From contig CAJOQO010000164.1 of assembly GCA_905236545.1 (NCBI GenBank), positions 1 through 14,747 of the forward strand: a DNA stretch of 14,747 nucleotides. Reading direction: 5' to 3'. The DNA is from an uncultured Lachnospiraceae bacterium. GTDB taxonomy: Bacteria > Bacillota > Clostridia > Lachnospirales > Lachnospiraceae. Below are positions 1-8,124 of this stretch, one piece after another; within the stretch, counting starts at the first letter, position 1, and each line of letters opens with the position of its first letter. Under the pieces are notes generated by a model. The model saw only the letters and a program-made list of their open reading frames with translations. It ran no database searches and was not told the DNA's origin. Made by a program: the position numbers and the translations under genes.

Positions 1-50
1 CAGTAGCGCTGAGCTTTGCGAAGCGCGGGTTTTGCGAATGAGGGTAGAGG

Positions 51-166
51 GGTTGGATCACGATAGTGATCCAACCGCACAGGTGGGTATATTTTCCTGT
101 ATGGGGCAAGCATACAAAACAGGGGGAAGCCGCGAAAAGCGGAATAAGGGTTCCGCCGGAAGCGGA
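51..166 (+). promoter_or_regulatory. Structured 5' leader of the diguanylate cyclase gene
   Basis: No gene is seen in bases 1-199. The leader holds a perfect 11-bp hairpin (51-61 with 66-76, loop GATA). Two similar small hairpins follow: CCGC/GCGG at 130-142 and TCCGC/GCGGA at 152-166. The 3' arm of the first (GCGGAA, 139-144) is also perfectly complementary to the 5' side of the second (TTCCGC, 151-156), so two mutually exclusive folds are possible just upstream of the ribosome binding site at 182-192. I could not match it to a riboswitch class I know, and no convincing -35/-10 pair was found. It may be a cis-regulatory RNA or simply a GC-rich leader. Confidence 0.35.
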
Positions 167-199
167 TGAGAAAGGCATACCGGAGAAGGAGGCTTCACA

Positions 200-1597
200 G
201 TGAAGACAGATTTTCAGCAAGTAGCAGACAGCATCGGGGCCATGACATGTGTAATGTCCGTAGAGAAACTCCCGGACGGCAGCTGCGGAGAGATCAGGAT
301 CGTCACAGGCAACCGATCCTATATCGACAGCATCGAGAACCCTCCCGGGGACATGCACATGCTCTCAGAAAAATTCATTCCGAATTCACTGTATACCCGT
401 TACCTGAACAGGGATCTGAACTTTGAAGACTACTGCTACCGCGCCGCCGTGCAGAAGCGCTGCCTTCATTCCTACGCACATCCGGACCGATACGATATCT
501 GGTTCAACATGACCTTTCTTCCCCTCTGGCCGGACGAAGGGAACCTGTGCTTTTGCACCTACACGATGGAGATCAGTTTCGAGCCAAGCTCGGAGCGCAT
601 CTCAAATATCTCCGGAGATATTGCCTCCGCGGTTCTGGAGACGGCGATTGCGCTCCGCGGAGCCAAAGATTTCAAACAGGCTCTGGGCAATACGGTAAAA
701 GACATCAAGAAGCTTTGCCAGTCTGAAAGCTGCTGCGTCCTTCTGGTTGACGATGAGAAGAAATCCTGTGAGATTCTGGGACACAGCCGTTCTGAGGAAT
801 CAAAGATCCGGGTGAAGAATGAGCAGGACAATAACGCGTTCTATGCGGTAGCCAGCACCTGGAAGGATACCATACACGGAAGCAATTGTCTGATCGCAAA
901 GGATGACAGAGAGATGCAGGTCGTTGCCGACCGGAATCCGGTCTGGTACCGCTCTCTCAGGGAATCAGGCGTCAGAACCATCGCCCTCTTCCCTTTAAAG
1001 TCCAGAAATGATCATTTCGGCTATATCTGGGCTGCCAATTTCCATCCGGAGCAGTCCACACGGGTGAAGGAGATTCTGGAGCTGACTTCCTTCGTCCTCG
1101 GTTCGGAGATCGGAAACTATCTTATGGTAAACCAGCTGAAAGAGATGAGCTCCAGAGACATGCTTACCGGCGTGATGAACCGCAATAAGATGAACACGGA
1201 TGTCGACGCCCTGTGCAGCCTGTCAGAGGCGGAGGCAAAGCCGGTCGGAGTCCTTTTTACCGATCTGAACGGTCTGAAGCGGATCAATGACTCCCAGGGG
1301 CACAGTGCCGGCGACAATCTTCTTCGAAGCGCCGCGCACGCGCTCTGCACGCTGTTCGATGCCCGCAGCATCTACCGCGCCGGCGGGGATGAATTCGTCG
1401 TGATCCTTCCGGGCACACGCCAGGCGGAGCTGGAGGAAAAGGCGGACGCGCTCCGCAGGACTTCGGAAAACTATCAGGATCTCTCCTTTTCCATCGGATG
1501 CTGCGCCAGTGAGGACTGCCGCATGATACGCTCGGCTTTGATGACGGCGGATGAGCGTATGTATGAGGATAAAAAGAAGTACTACGGGAGGCGCTGA
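200..1597 (+). CDS. Sensor diguanylate cyclase (PAS-like, GAF-like, GGDEF)
   Basis: Predicted to make cyclic di-GMP from two GTP in the cytoplasm. Of its 465 residues, about 1-130 look like a PAS-type sensor, about 140-310 like a GAF domain, and 315-465 are the GGDEF catalytic domain. The active-site motif GGDEF is intact at 395-399, and the metal-binding FTDLNGLKRIND segment lies near 353-364, so activity is expected. The RxxD product-inhibition site normally just upstream of GGDEF is absent (the sequence there is FDARSIYRA). No membrane helix or signal peptide is present, so it should sense a cytosolic cue. The GTG start is chosen because GGAGAAGGAGG sits 7 nt upstream and it opens directly into the sensor domain. 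Its stop is 3 bp from the stop of the convergent esterase gene, with no terminator between them. The ligand is unknown. Confidence 0.92.
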   Translation: MKTDFQQVADSIGAMTCVMSVEKLPDGSCGEIRIVTGNRSYIDSIENPPGDMHMLSEKFIPNSLYTRYLNRDLNFEDYCYRAAVQKRCLHSYAHPDRYDIWFNMTFLPLWPDEGNLCFCTYTMEISFEPSSERISNISGDIASAVLETAIALRGAKDFKQALGNTVKDIKKLCQSESCCVLLVDDEKKSCEILGHSRSEESKIRVKNEQDNNAFYAVASTWKDTIHGSNCLIAKDDREMQVVADRNPVWYRSLRESGVRTIALFPLKSRNDHFGYIWAANFHPEQSTRVKEILELTSFVLGSEIGNYLMVNQLKEMSSRDMLTGVMNRNKMNTDVDALCSLSEAEAKPVGVLFTDLNGLKRINDSQGHSAGDNLLRSAAHALCTLFDARSIYRAGGDEFVVILPGTRQAELEEKADALRRTSENYQDLSFSIGCCASEDCRMIRSALMTADERMYEDKKKYYGRR

Positions 1598-1600
1598 GGA

Positions 1601-2356
1601 TCACTTCACAAACCGTCTCATGTATGCGGCAAGCGCCTGTGTCACTTCCTCCAGATGGCCGTTATAGCAGTGATCCGCTCCCGGGATAACCACCAGCTCC
1701 GCATCCTTATAGCGCGCTGCCGCTTCCTGCGCGCAGCGGATCGGGACCGTTTCATCCCTGTCTCCATGGATGATCAGAACTTCTTTTGTAAATGCGTCTA
1801 TGGCGGGTTCCACCCAGATCATCCTGGCCACGCGCAGATAGTTTCCTCCCAGCCTGCAATTCCCATCCATTTCCAGAACGTCCGGGACATGAGCCGGATC
1901 AAACGGATGTCCAAGCATGCTCCCATGTCTGGCATCCTCCGGAATCATCGCCGCCGGTGACAGCGGGATGATCGCGCGCAGCTGATCCCTTTTCATCGCT
2001 CCGGCCAGCATGACGGTAAGTCCGCCCTGGGAATGGCCGCACAGAAACAGCTCGCTGACAAAGTCCAGTCTTCCTGCGTAATCGATGACCGTCAGCATCT
2101 CTGACAGCCATTTGAACAACGTATGCTCCGTAAACGTTCCCCCGCTCTTTCCATGCCCGTACAGCTCCGTCCGGAGGGTCGCGAAGCCTGTCTGATTCAA
2201 GGTCCGCGAAACCGCCAGGATATGATCCTCCTCCATATGGCCGGTAAAACCATGCTGAACGATCACAAGCGGGCATCTGCCGGGGTTCTTCTCCTCCAGA
2301 GAAAAGCCCGCCGGGAATTCCAGCTTCGCGTGAAGCGGTATCCCGTCATGATCCAT
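1601..2356 (-). CDS. Alpha/beta hydrolase, Est1E-like cinnamoyl/feruloyl esterase
   Basis: Probable intracellular serine esterase that removes hydroxycinnamoyl (ferulate-type) groups from plant cell-wall oligosaccharides. The sequence closely follows my memory of Est1E of Butyrivibrio proteoclasticus, including HGFTGH, GHSQGG and PLSPAAMIPE. With the start used here (251 aa) the triad is Ser109 in GHSQGG, Asp201 in HGDRD and His229 in GADHC, each offset by exactly 4 from the Est1E triad (105/197/225). The ATG at 2356 has AGGGAG 6 nt upstream and matches the Est1E N-terminus. An in-frame ATG at 2443 would add 29 residues, but it has a weak ribosome site and abuts a 13-bp hairpin. There is no signal peptide. 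It lies downstream of the GH120 gene, past a strong terminator, so it probably has its own promoter. The exact acyl substrate is inferred. Confidence 0.88.
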   Translation of the reverse strand: MDHDGIPLHAKLEFPAGFSLEEKNPGRCPLVIVQHGFTGHMEEDHILAVSRTLNQTGFATLRTELYGHGKSGGTFTEHTLFKWLSEMLTVIDYAGRLDFVSELFLCGHSQGGLTVMLAGAMKRDQLRAIIPLSPAAMIPEDARHGSMLGHPFDPAHVPDVLEMDGNCRLGGNYLRVARMIWVEPAIDAFTKEVLIIHGDRDETVPIRCAQEAAARYKDAELVVIPGADHCYNGHLEEVTQALAAYMRRFVK

Positions 2357-2447
2357 ATAAAACTCCCTGCAGGCGATCCTGCGTTCTTTTCCGTTTTCCA
2401 TCTTCTCCATCTGTAATGCTTCAGCCCCCCTGGAATTACTCATGATC

Positions 2448-2475
2448 CCGTCAGATCAGCTTGCTGATCTGACGG
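2448..2475 (-). other. 13-bp perfect inverted repeat upstream of the esterase gene
   Basis: Arms 2448-2460 and 2463-2475 are perfect reverse complements (CCGTCAGATCAGC), separated by TT. No T-run follows on either strand, so it is not a standard intrinsic terminator. It ends 5 bases from the alternative ATG at 2443 and lies between the GH120 terminator and the esterase. It could be an operator, a leader hairpin or part of a tandem terminator pair; the sequence does not decide. Confidence 0.5.
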
Positions 2476-2489
2476 ATCCATCTTTCCTT

Positions 2490-2525
2490 AAAACAGCGGC
2501 AATGGCATCCCATTGCCGCTGTTTT
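2490..2525 (-). terminator. Strong intrinsic terminator after the GH120 gene
   Basis: A perfect 16-bp stem (2490-2505 with 2510-2525) closes a 4-base loop. It begins with AAAA and ends with TTTT on either strand, so it could work in both directions. On the minus strand it lies about 75 bases past the GH120 stop codon. It separates that transcript from the esterase gene. Confidence 0.85.
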
Positions 2526-2600
2526 CTTCAGCGCCTGCGCACGATCATGGCTGTGACTGTGTCATGCCTTTGTACAGGCCGGCGCTTTGTTTTTTTTCTT

Positions 2601-4592
2601 TCAGTCTCTGGCCACAAGCACTTCTCCTGCCGGAGCGGCAAACGGACCGGGTATGACCGAAACTGCGCGGTGTTTTCCGAAGTAGTCCGTATCAAATGTG
2701 ATCGGCGTCCCATCCGGATTCTCATAGCGCTGATCCGGCTCGAAGGCCTTTCCGAGAAGAACCGAATCAACCATACGGCAGGTCATTTTTCCAAGATATT
2801 CATACAGATCCGTCCGGAAGACCCATCCGTCCTCCGTCTGTACGACATCCGCGCTGACGGTATGCTCGCTGTCAACCTTCCCGTTTGCCTCCGCGCGCCA
2901 GGCAAGCGCGCCGTTAAAATAGATATTTCCTTCGGACCAGACAGGAAGATGTCCTTCATGAGCCGGCTCGAGCTTCGCCATATCCGGAATATCGCTTTCC
3001 ATGTCGAACTGGGCGATCCACTCCTCATAGGTCGGATACTCATCCCAGACATCCGTTCCGACCTTCCTGTTCTCGATCTGCGGCTCATCCCGGCTGTCAC
3101 TGCGCGCGACAAAGTCATCAGAAGGCCATTTCTGGATAAAGATGTTGTTATAGAAACGGTCGTCTCCGTGCAGGATCGTCATGAAGCCCATGACCTCCGT
3201 ACGGTGCGGAATATGATAAGGCGTGTATCTCCAGGTGGTTCCGGCTCCGACAAAGGAAAATGCACCGCAGATCAGGTTATGCACCATGGCGACGCCCTCT
3301 GTCGCGATCCGCAGGGATACATCGGAAAGAAGCAGGTTGTGGTCGATCAGGGTCGGACCGTGGCTGACCTCGACGAAGATGTCCTGGCTGGTCATGCCGC
3401 CCGGAAGAGACTTCGCGAAGTCCGGCTTCTGATTGTCATGCAGAAGGTTGCCCGTGATGCGGGTTCCCTGCGCCTCCCAGTCGCACCAGATTCCCATCGT
3501 GCAATGATGGATATGATTGCGGCGCATGATGACATCGATCGCCGCGTGCATCTTGATGCCGGCAATCTCCGCTCCGCCCAGTTCCATCATATTGTTGATA
3601 TCATGGATGTGGTTGTCCTCGATCAGGCTGAACGCGCCGCCCATGCGTCCGATGATCCCGCCCTGCTCACAGTGATGGATATCACAGCGGCGGATGATAT
3701 GGCTGCCGACCTTTTCCTTCAGCCAGCCATGGTACTGGCCTCTGCACACCGCGTCCCTCTCCATCTGGGTCGGGCTCTTGACATGCTTCGTGGTGAAATA
3801 ATGGTCATTTTCCGGATCATAATACTTGCCGAGTCCGATGCCGGAGCACTTGGAGTTGCTGATCTCACAGTCCTCTATGATCCATCCCTTCGACCAGTGC
3901 GGACCGATCATGCAGTCCTGAAACGCCGCGGGGGGCGCCCATGTGGTCGCTGCCTTGTCTACTTTGAAGCCTGACACCGTGATGTATCCGACTCCGGTTT
4001 TCGACGGCATGAAGCACTCTCTTCTGACTGTGAATTCCACCTTTTCCTGATTGGGATCCTTATCCTGGAAGTTGCACCAGAAGATCGTTCTCCTGCCGTC
4101 CTCTGACAGCTCCGCGTACCACTTGTACACAGATTCTTCCGGAACCCAGGAATAACTGCTCTTCCCGCCTTCGATACATTCCTCGATGGAAGCCGCCTCA
4201 TAAAGCATCCTGTCATTCAGAAACACAGCTCCTGTATGCTTGGACTTGCCGGCGAAGTACCAGTCTCCGTAGACGTAGGTCGTATAGGGGTTGTACGCGC
4301 CGAAGATACTGTTGTCCACACAGGCACACCAGATCTTTCCGTCCTTTTTCCAGCCTTCAAGAAGCTCAGCCCCCGTGATGACCGCTCCGTTTTTCTCGGT
4401 ACTCTTATAGACGATTCTCGCGTCTTCCCTTCCCGCATTTACCGGATCAACATATTCCCTGTATACGCCGGGCGCAACCAGAACCTCATCGCCCGGCTGC
4501 GCGACCGCCGCCGCGCAGGAGATACTGCCGAAGGGCCTGTCCTTCGAACCGTTCCCCTGAAACTCAACGCTCTGATCCACATACCATTTCAT
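2601..4592 (-). CDS. GH120 family beta-xylosidase (parallel beta-helix)
   Basis: Likely cleaves xylose from the non-reducing end of xylo-oligosaccharides in the cytoplasm. Its 663 residues form a right-handed beta-helix type sequence and align by eye, from memory, with XylC of Thermoanaerobacterium saccharolyticum along most of their length. Shared blocks include WAPP near 218-221, SKGWIIEDCEIS near 234-245, EIAGIK near 342-347 and DWEAQGTR. XylC's catalytic Asp382 and Glu405 correspond to Asp371 in the CDWEAQG block and Glu408 in the FVEVSHGP block. The spacing between them is 37 residues rather than 23, implying an insertion of about 14 residues. There is no signal peptide. The ATG follows GGAGAGGAAG. 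The gene lies 117 bp after the dehydrogenase and ends at a strong terminator, so the two probably form one transcript. Activity on other beta-glycosides is possible. Confidence 0.87.
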   Translation of the reverse strand: MKWYVDQSVEFQGNGSKDRPFGSISCAAAVAQPGDEVLVAPGVYREYVDPVNAGREDARIVYKSTEKNGAVITGAELLEGWKKDGKIWCACVDNSIFGAYNPYTTYVYGDWYFAGKSKHTGAVFLNDRMLYEAASIEECIEGGKSSYSWVPEESVYKWYAELSEDGRRTIFWCNFQDKDPNQEKVEFTVRRECFMPSKTGVGYITVSGFKVDKAATTWAPPAAFQDCMIGPHWSKGWIIEDCEISNSKCSGIGLGKYYDPENDHYFTTKHVKSPTQMERDAVCRGQYHGWLKEKVGSHIIRRCDIHHCEQGGIIGRMGGAFSLIEDNHIHDINNMMELGGAEIAGIKMHAAIDVIMRRNHIHHCTMGIWCDWEAQGTRITGNLLHDNQKPDFAKSLPGGMTSQDIFVEVSHGPTLIDHNLLLSDVSLRIATEGVAMVHNLICGAFSFVGAGTTWRYTPYHIPHRTEVMGFMTILHGDDRFYNNIFIQKWPSDDFVARSDSRDEPQIENRKVGTDVWDEYPTYEEWIAQFDMESDIPDMAKLEPAHEGHLPVWSEGNIYFNGALAWRAEANGKVDSEHTVSADVVQTEDGWVFRTDLYEYLGKMTCRMVDSVLLGKAFEPDQRYENPDGTPITFDTDYFGKHRAVSVIPGPFAAPAGEVLVARD

Positions 4593-4652
4593 AATTCTTC
4601 CTCTCCTGTTTCCACGCTTACATGATTCATAATGCCGGGAGACTGTCCTTCC

Positions 4653-4733
4653 GTCCGCAAACCGGAATCCTGCGGTTCCTCAGCCTGCAGGCCGGATCGG
4701 GACGGTTCCTCAGTCCGTAAACCGGATCACTGC
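4653..4733. repeat. 30-bp degenerate tandem repeat across the dehydrogenase stop codon
   Basis: Units at 4653-4682, 4683-4712 and a partial one from 4713 share CCGGAT-type cores, and the first two end in the identical CGGTTCCTCA. The partial unit is the last codons of the dehydrogenase; on the minus strand its stop codon forms the start of the next unit. The 3' end of the gene therefore seems to have been duplicated into the spacer before GH120. No function is evident. Confidence 0.6.
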
Positions 4734-5837
4734 CTTTACCACTTCGTTCTTCTTATGCACCGAATCCTCAAACGCCTGCTGTATCTGCCCGAGGGAATAA
4801 ATGTGCGTAGCCACCTTCTCGACCGGAGCCAGTCCGCACGCGACTGCCCTGACGCACGTCGGGAACATGTTGACATACCTGAAAACAGACTTGATGGTCA
4901 GTTCCTTCGCCATAACCTGTCCGAAGTTGAAAGAAATCTCCGCCTCCGCAGACATGCCGACCAGGACGATCCGGCCTCCGCGGCGCGCGATATGCGGCGT
5001 CTGAGCGATGGTATATTTGCTGCCTGCCGTCTCAAATACGACATCAGGCCCTCTCCCGTCCGTCAGTTCCCGGATGCGCAGGACGGCATCCTCCCTTCCG
5101 GAGTTGATCACATCATCCGCGCCAAGCTCCTTCGCCTTCTCAAGCCTGATATCCTCCAGGTCGCAGACGATGACCCTGCCGGCGCCTCTTGCCTTGCAGG
5201 AAAGCAGCGTCATGAGGCCTATGCAGCCGCTTCCCAGAATTACGACCGTAGAGCCGACGGTAACCCTGCCGAGCCTGGCCGCGTACATCCCTGTCGCCAT
5301 CGGCTCGATCAGAGCTCCCTGGACAGCATCCATCCCGTCCGGCAGCCTGTAGCACAGATCCGCCTCGAAGGGGACATACTTCATATAACAGCCCTGAACC
5401 GGCGGCGTCGCCCAGAACCGCACCTGCTCGCAAAGGTTGTAGTGCCCGGACTTGCAGTAATCGCATCTCCCGCAGGTGACACTGGGCTCACAGCAGACAC
5501 GGTCTCCGACCTTCAGATGCCTGACCGCGCTCCCGATATCCACAACGGTTCCGGAGCACTCATGGCCAAGCATGTACGGAATGTCCCGGTCCTTTTCGAC
5601 GACATAGGATCCCAGACGGCCGTCATGGAAATAATGGACATCCGAGCCGCACACGCCCACGCACTCAACCTCGATCAGCACCTGATTCTCACCGACAGGC
5701 TTTACCCGCAGCTGTTCCTTCATCCGCTCACGCATGGCAGGATCCTCCACGATCTGATCCACATTTGTCTCATCCACGACCACCATGGTGCCGGTCTTCG
5801 TCATAAATGCACCTTTGTTTACATATTTCTCACTCAT
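4710..5837 (-). CDS. Zinc-dependent polyol (xylitol/sorbitol-type) dehydrogenase
   Basis: Medium-chain dehydrogenase of 375 residues that probably interconverts a polyol and a ketose with NAD(H). Catalytic zinc ligands are visible as Cys63 in [11 protein letters not shown] and His92-Glu93 in GHE, with Glu178 in LIEPMA. The structural-zinc cysteines are 122, 125, 128 and 136. The nucleotide fold has GSGCIG at 202-207, with Asp226 at the end of the second strand, which favours [17 protein letters not shown] and SVFRYVN are typical of the xylitol/sorbitol branch. The N-terminal segment before Cys63 is about 10-20 residues longer than usual and of unusual sequence. The ATG at 5837 has AGGAG 9 nt upstream; a second Met at residue 12 is a possible start. 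It lies between GH5 and GH120. Xylitol or xylulose is a guess from context; the substrate is not proven. Confidence 0.85.
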   Translation of the reverse strand: MSEKYVNKGAFMTKTGTMVVVDETNVDQIVEDPAMRERMKEQLRVKPVGENQVLIEVECVGVCGSDVHYFHDGRLGSYVVEKDRDIPYMLGHECSGTVVDIGSAVRHLKVGDRVCCEPSVTCGRCDYCKSGHYNLCEQVRFWATPPVQGCYMKYVPFEADLCYRLPDGMDAVQGALIEPMATGMYAARLGRVTVGSTVVILGSGCIGLMTLLSCKARGAGRVIVCDLEDIRLEKAKELGADDVINSGREDAVLRIRELTDGRGPDVVFETAGSKYTIAQTPHIARRGGRIVLVGMSAEAEISFNFGQVMAKELTIKSVFRYVNMFPTCVRAVACGLAPVEKVATHIYSLGQIQQAFEDSVHKKNEVVKAVIRFTD

Positions 5838-5926
5838 AATGCCTCACTCCTGTGACATCCCGGTCAGAGCCTTCCCGCCCCGGCGGCAGACCGTCAGGCT
5901 GCCTCTCTTCGTCATGCTGCTGTGTT

Positions 5927-5983
5927 AAAAATGACCGGCGTGCTTCTGTTCCTCTCAGGATGCCTCATAACAGTACGCCGGTC
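5927..5983 (-). terminator. Intrinsic terminator after the GH5 gene
   Basis: On the minus strand, GACCGGCGT (5983-5975) pairs with ACGCCGGTC (5941-5933), with a further inner pairing AACAG/CTGTT. TTTTT follows at 5931-5927. It begins about 45 bases past the GH5 stop. Some readthrough into the dehydrogenase gene is possible, because no clear promoter is visible in 5838-5926. Confidence 0.72.
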
Positions 5984-6028
5984 CTCTTCAGGGAAACACA
6001 GATCGATCCGTATTTCCTTTCAATTCTT

Positions 6029-7210
6029 TTATCCGTCAGCCACATTCGGAAACCATCCGAAATCATAGGCACGGCCCAGATCCCAGGAATCCCATCCGAT
6101 CCAGTCGGGTTCATTCGCAGTATCCAGAAGGAGCTTGTAGCTCCAGTAAAAATAGCCGGATCCTTTCTGCCATGCCTTCAGCTGCGCATTTGCAATCGTC
6201 TGGTAGATCGCTCTCTTCTCCTGCGGGGAAAACACTTCCCTGTTGGAGCCATAGTCCATCCCGTTCAGGGAGCTCTGCCCGCCTTTGGTATCCACCCCTG
6301 TCGCGAAGGAATTGAAGATGCACCATTCCCCGACGATCACAGGGACATATTCCTGCACTTCGGCCAGATCCTTTTCCCAGTTCTCTTCGATATAACGGAC
6401 ATAGCCCGCGACGGACTGCTCGCATCCGAACATCTCCGCCATCATGAGATACTGGTGCGTATCCAGGACAACTCTTCCGCGGAATCTCTCTTTCGAGAGA
6501 AATTCCTCCCACGCCTTCAGCTGAAACGCGTCGTGAAAAACCACGTACTGCCCGTCGGAAAGATGCGGGCTGATCCGGTCATATGCCCTCTCATAGAAGG
6601 AATGCAGGAATTCCATCGTATTCGGCGCGGATCCTTTTGCCAGCTCCCTGTCCACCGGCGGGTACCGGCCCGGGACATCCATCGCGGACCACACCGGCTC
6701 CGTGACAGGTTCATTGACCGGGGTTATCCCCCACAGCCCCTTCCTTCCGCCGTAGCGCTGAGCCAGTTTTTCCAGTACCTCCAGCACATAATCGACTTCC
6801 TCCGGGATCTGGCTCCATCTGCACACGCCGCTGAGGCCGCCATTGTCGAAGCCATTCTGCGACATCGGTACACTGTGCAGATCCACAAGGATCTTCAGAT
6901 CATGCTTCTCCGCCCACGCAAATGCGCGATCCAGCTCCTGGATACACCCGATGAACGGCTCCCTGTCACCGAAAACAAAATACGGAACCGGGATCCGCAC
7001 ATGGGTCAGACCCATGCTCCGGATCTTCACGAAGTCACGTTCCGTGATGTATTCGCTTCGATGAATCCGGATGCGGGCCTCATAAACCTCAGGGGAAAGC
7101 TGTCTCGGAAGATAGTATTCATCCTCGGCGTCCGTGCCGTCAAAAAGATGAGGGCTCATCCATTTTTCCAGCACCAGCCAGTTTCCAAGATTGACTCCTT
7201 TGACAAACAT
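6029..7210 (-). CDS. GH5 glycoside hydrolase, exo-beta-1,3-glucanase-like
   Basis: Retaining beta-glycosidase of 393 residues with no signal peptide, so cytoplasmic. It carries the hallmark blocks of the fungal Exg (GH5_9-type) branch: GVNLGNWLVLE at 5-15, SQNGFDNGG at 117-125, NEP at 166-168, HDAFQ at 226-230, HQY at 252-254, GEW at 294-296 and YFYWSYK at 353-359. Glu167 is the expected acid/base and Glu295 the nucleophile. The start has GAGGAGAG upstream. It follows the MalG-type permease by 71 bp and precedes a terminator, so it is probably the last gene of the transporter transcript. Intracellular placement argues for short imported substrates such as laminari- or gluco-oligosaccharides or xylose-containing diglycosides. 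The subfamily and substrate need a tree or assay; GH5 membership is firm. Confidence 0.88.
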   Translation of the reverse strand: MFVKGVNLGNWLVLEKWMSPHLFDGTDAEDEYYLPRQLSPEVYEARIRIHRSEYITERDFVKIRSMGLTHVRIPVPYFVFGDREPFIGCIQELDRAFAWAEKHDLKILVDLHSVPMSQNGFDNGGLSGVCRWSQIPEEVDYVLEVLEKLAQRYGGRKGLWGITPVNEPVTEPVWSAMDVPGRYPPVDRELAKGSAPNTMEFLHSFYERAYDRISPHLSDGQYVVFHDAFQLKAWEEFLSKERFRGRVVLDTHQYLMMAEMFGCEQSVAGYVRYIEENWEKDLAEVQEYVPVIVGEWCIFNSFATGVDTKGGQSSLNGMDYGSNREVFSPQEKRAIYQTIANAQLKAWQKGSGYFYWSYKLLLDTANEPDWIGWDSWDLGRAYDFGWFPNVADG

Positions 7211-7281
7211 ATCCTGTTCTCTCTCCTCGATCGCAGCGTTTTTTCAATCGCTGTCAATATCCGACATTCCGGTACCGCTCC

Positions 7282-8124
7282 TTACCCCTTGACAGCGCCG
7301 GCCATCATACCTTTGACCAGCTTATCCTGCAGGATGCAGAACATGATGATCATCGGCAGTACGGACAATGTCAGGCATGCCATGATCATGGCGGTGTTTG
7401 ACGAATACTGTCCCTGATAGTTCCACAGAGCCAGCGGCAGGGTCCTGTTCTTCTCCGACTGCGTCAAAGTGAACGCGAAGATGAACTCATTCCAGATATT
7501 TACGCCGTTGTAGATCGCCAGCGTCGAAAGACCGGGAGTCGAGAGCGGAAGGATGATCCGGAAGAACCTGAGATATCTTCCGCATCCGTCGATATCGGCG
7601 GACTCTTCCAGTTCCTTCGGGATGCCCTGCATGAATCCGGTCATGATGAACACGGAGATCGGCATCGCAAAAGCAACCGCGGTCGGGATCAGGATCCAGA
7701 TCGTGTCATACATGTGCGTACTGATCGCCATCTGGAATACCGGAATCATCGTGACATGGATCGGAATCGACATGCACGCGACGATCAGGAAATACATGAA
7801 GCCTCTTCCCTTAAACTTGAACCGGGACAGCGGATACGCCGCGAACGCCGAGAACAGCAGCAGGAAAAACAGCGCCAGGATCAGAACGATCACAGAGTTC
7901 TTGAAGTAATTCCAGAAGGCCAGATCCGTAATGATCGAAATATAGTTATCCAGGTACAGGGACTTCGGAAACGCAAGCGCTCCTCCCAGGATAACCTCCA
8001 GCTTCTCCTTGAAGCCGGTCAGCACCATGAACATGAAAGGAACAAATGCGACAAGCAGCCAGAAGATGGCCAGGATGACCGCAATGATCCAACCAATGTG
8101 AGATTTCTTCTTGCCGGATACCAT
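7282..8124 (-). CDS. ABC sugar transporter permease, MalG type
   Basis: Inner-membrane permease of a carbohydrate-uptake ABC system (binding-protein-dependent, CUT1 type). Its 280 residues show about six hydrophobic helices, near 12-34, 74-97, 108-130, 141-164, 199-220 and 243-265. The cytoplasmic EAA loop that contacts the ATPase is ELEESADIDGCGRYLRFF (171-188), ending in ILP. Its ATG overlaps the upstream permease stop as TGATG, so translation is probably coupled. It pairs with the MalF-type permease to form the pore. No ATP-binding subunit is encoded nearby, which suggests a shared MsmK/MalK-type ATPase elsewhere in the genome. Confidence 0.95.
   Translation of the reverse strand: MVSGKKKSHIGWIIAVILAIFWLLVAFVPFMFMVLTGFKEKLEVILGGALAFPKSLYLDNYISIITDLAFWNYFKNSVIVLILALFFLLLFSAFAAYPLSRFKFKGRGFMYFLIVACMSIPIHVTMIPVFQMAISTHMYDTIWILIPTAVAFAMPISVFIMTGFMQGIPKELEESADIDGCGRYLRFFRIILPLSTPGLSTLAIYNGVNIWNEFIFAFTLTQSEKNRTLPLALWNYQGQYSSNTAMIMACLTLSVLPMIIMFCILQDKLVKGMMAGAVKG

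Noticed and set aside
1..199. c-di-GMP (GEMM), cobalamin, TPP or glycine riboswitch upstream of the cyclase
   Set aside because: I compared the leader with the core motifs of these classes as remembered and found no match beyond short fragments.
2442..7417. Long open plus-strand frames running opposite GH120, the dehydrogenase and GH5 (about 510, 407 and 521 codons)
   Set aside because: Their translations are rich in Arg, His and Asp with no recognisable domain, and they mirror genes with clear catalytic motifs on the minus strand. They are antisense openings caused by codon bias.
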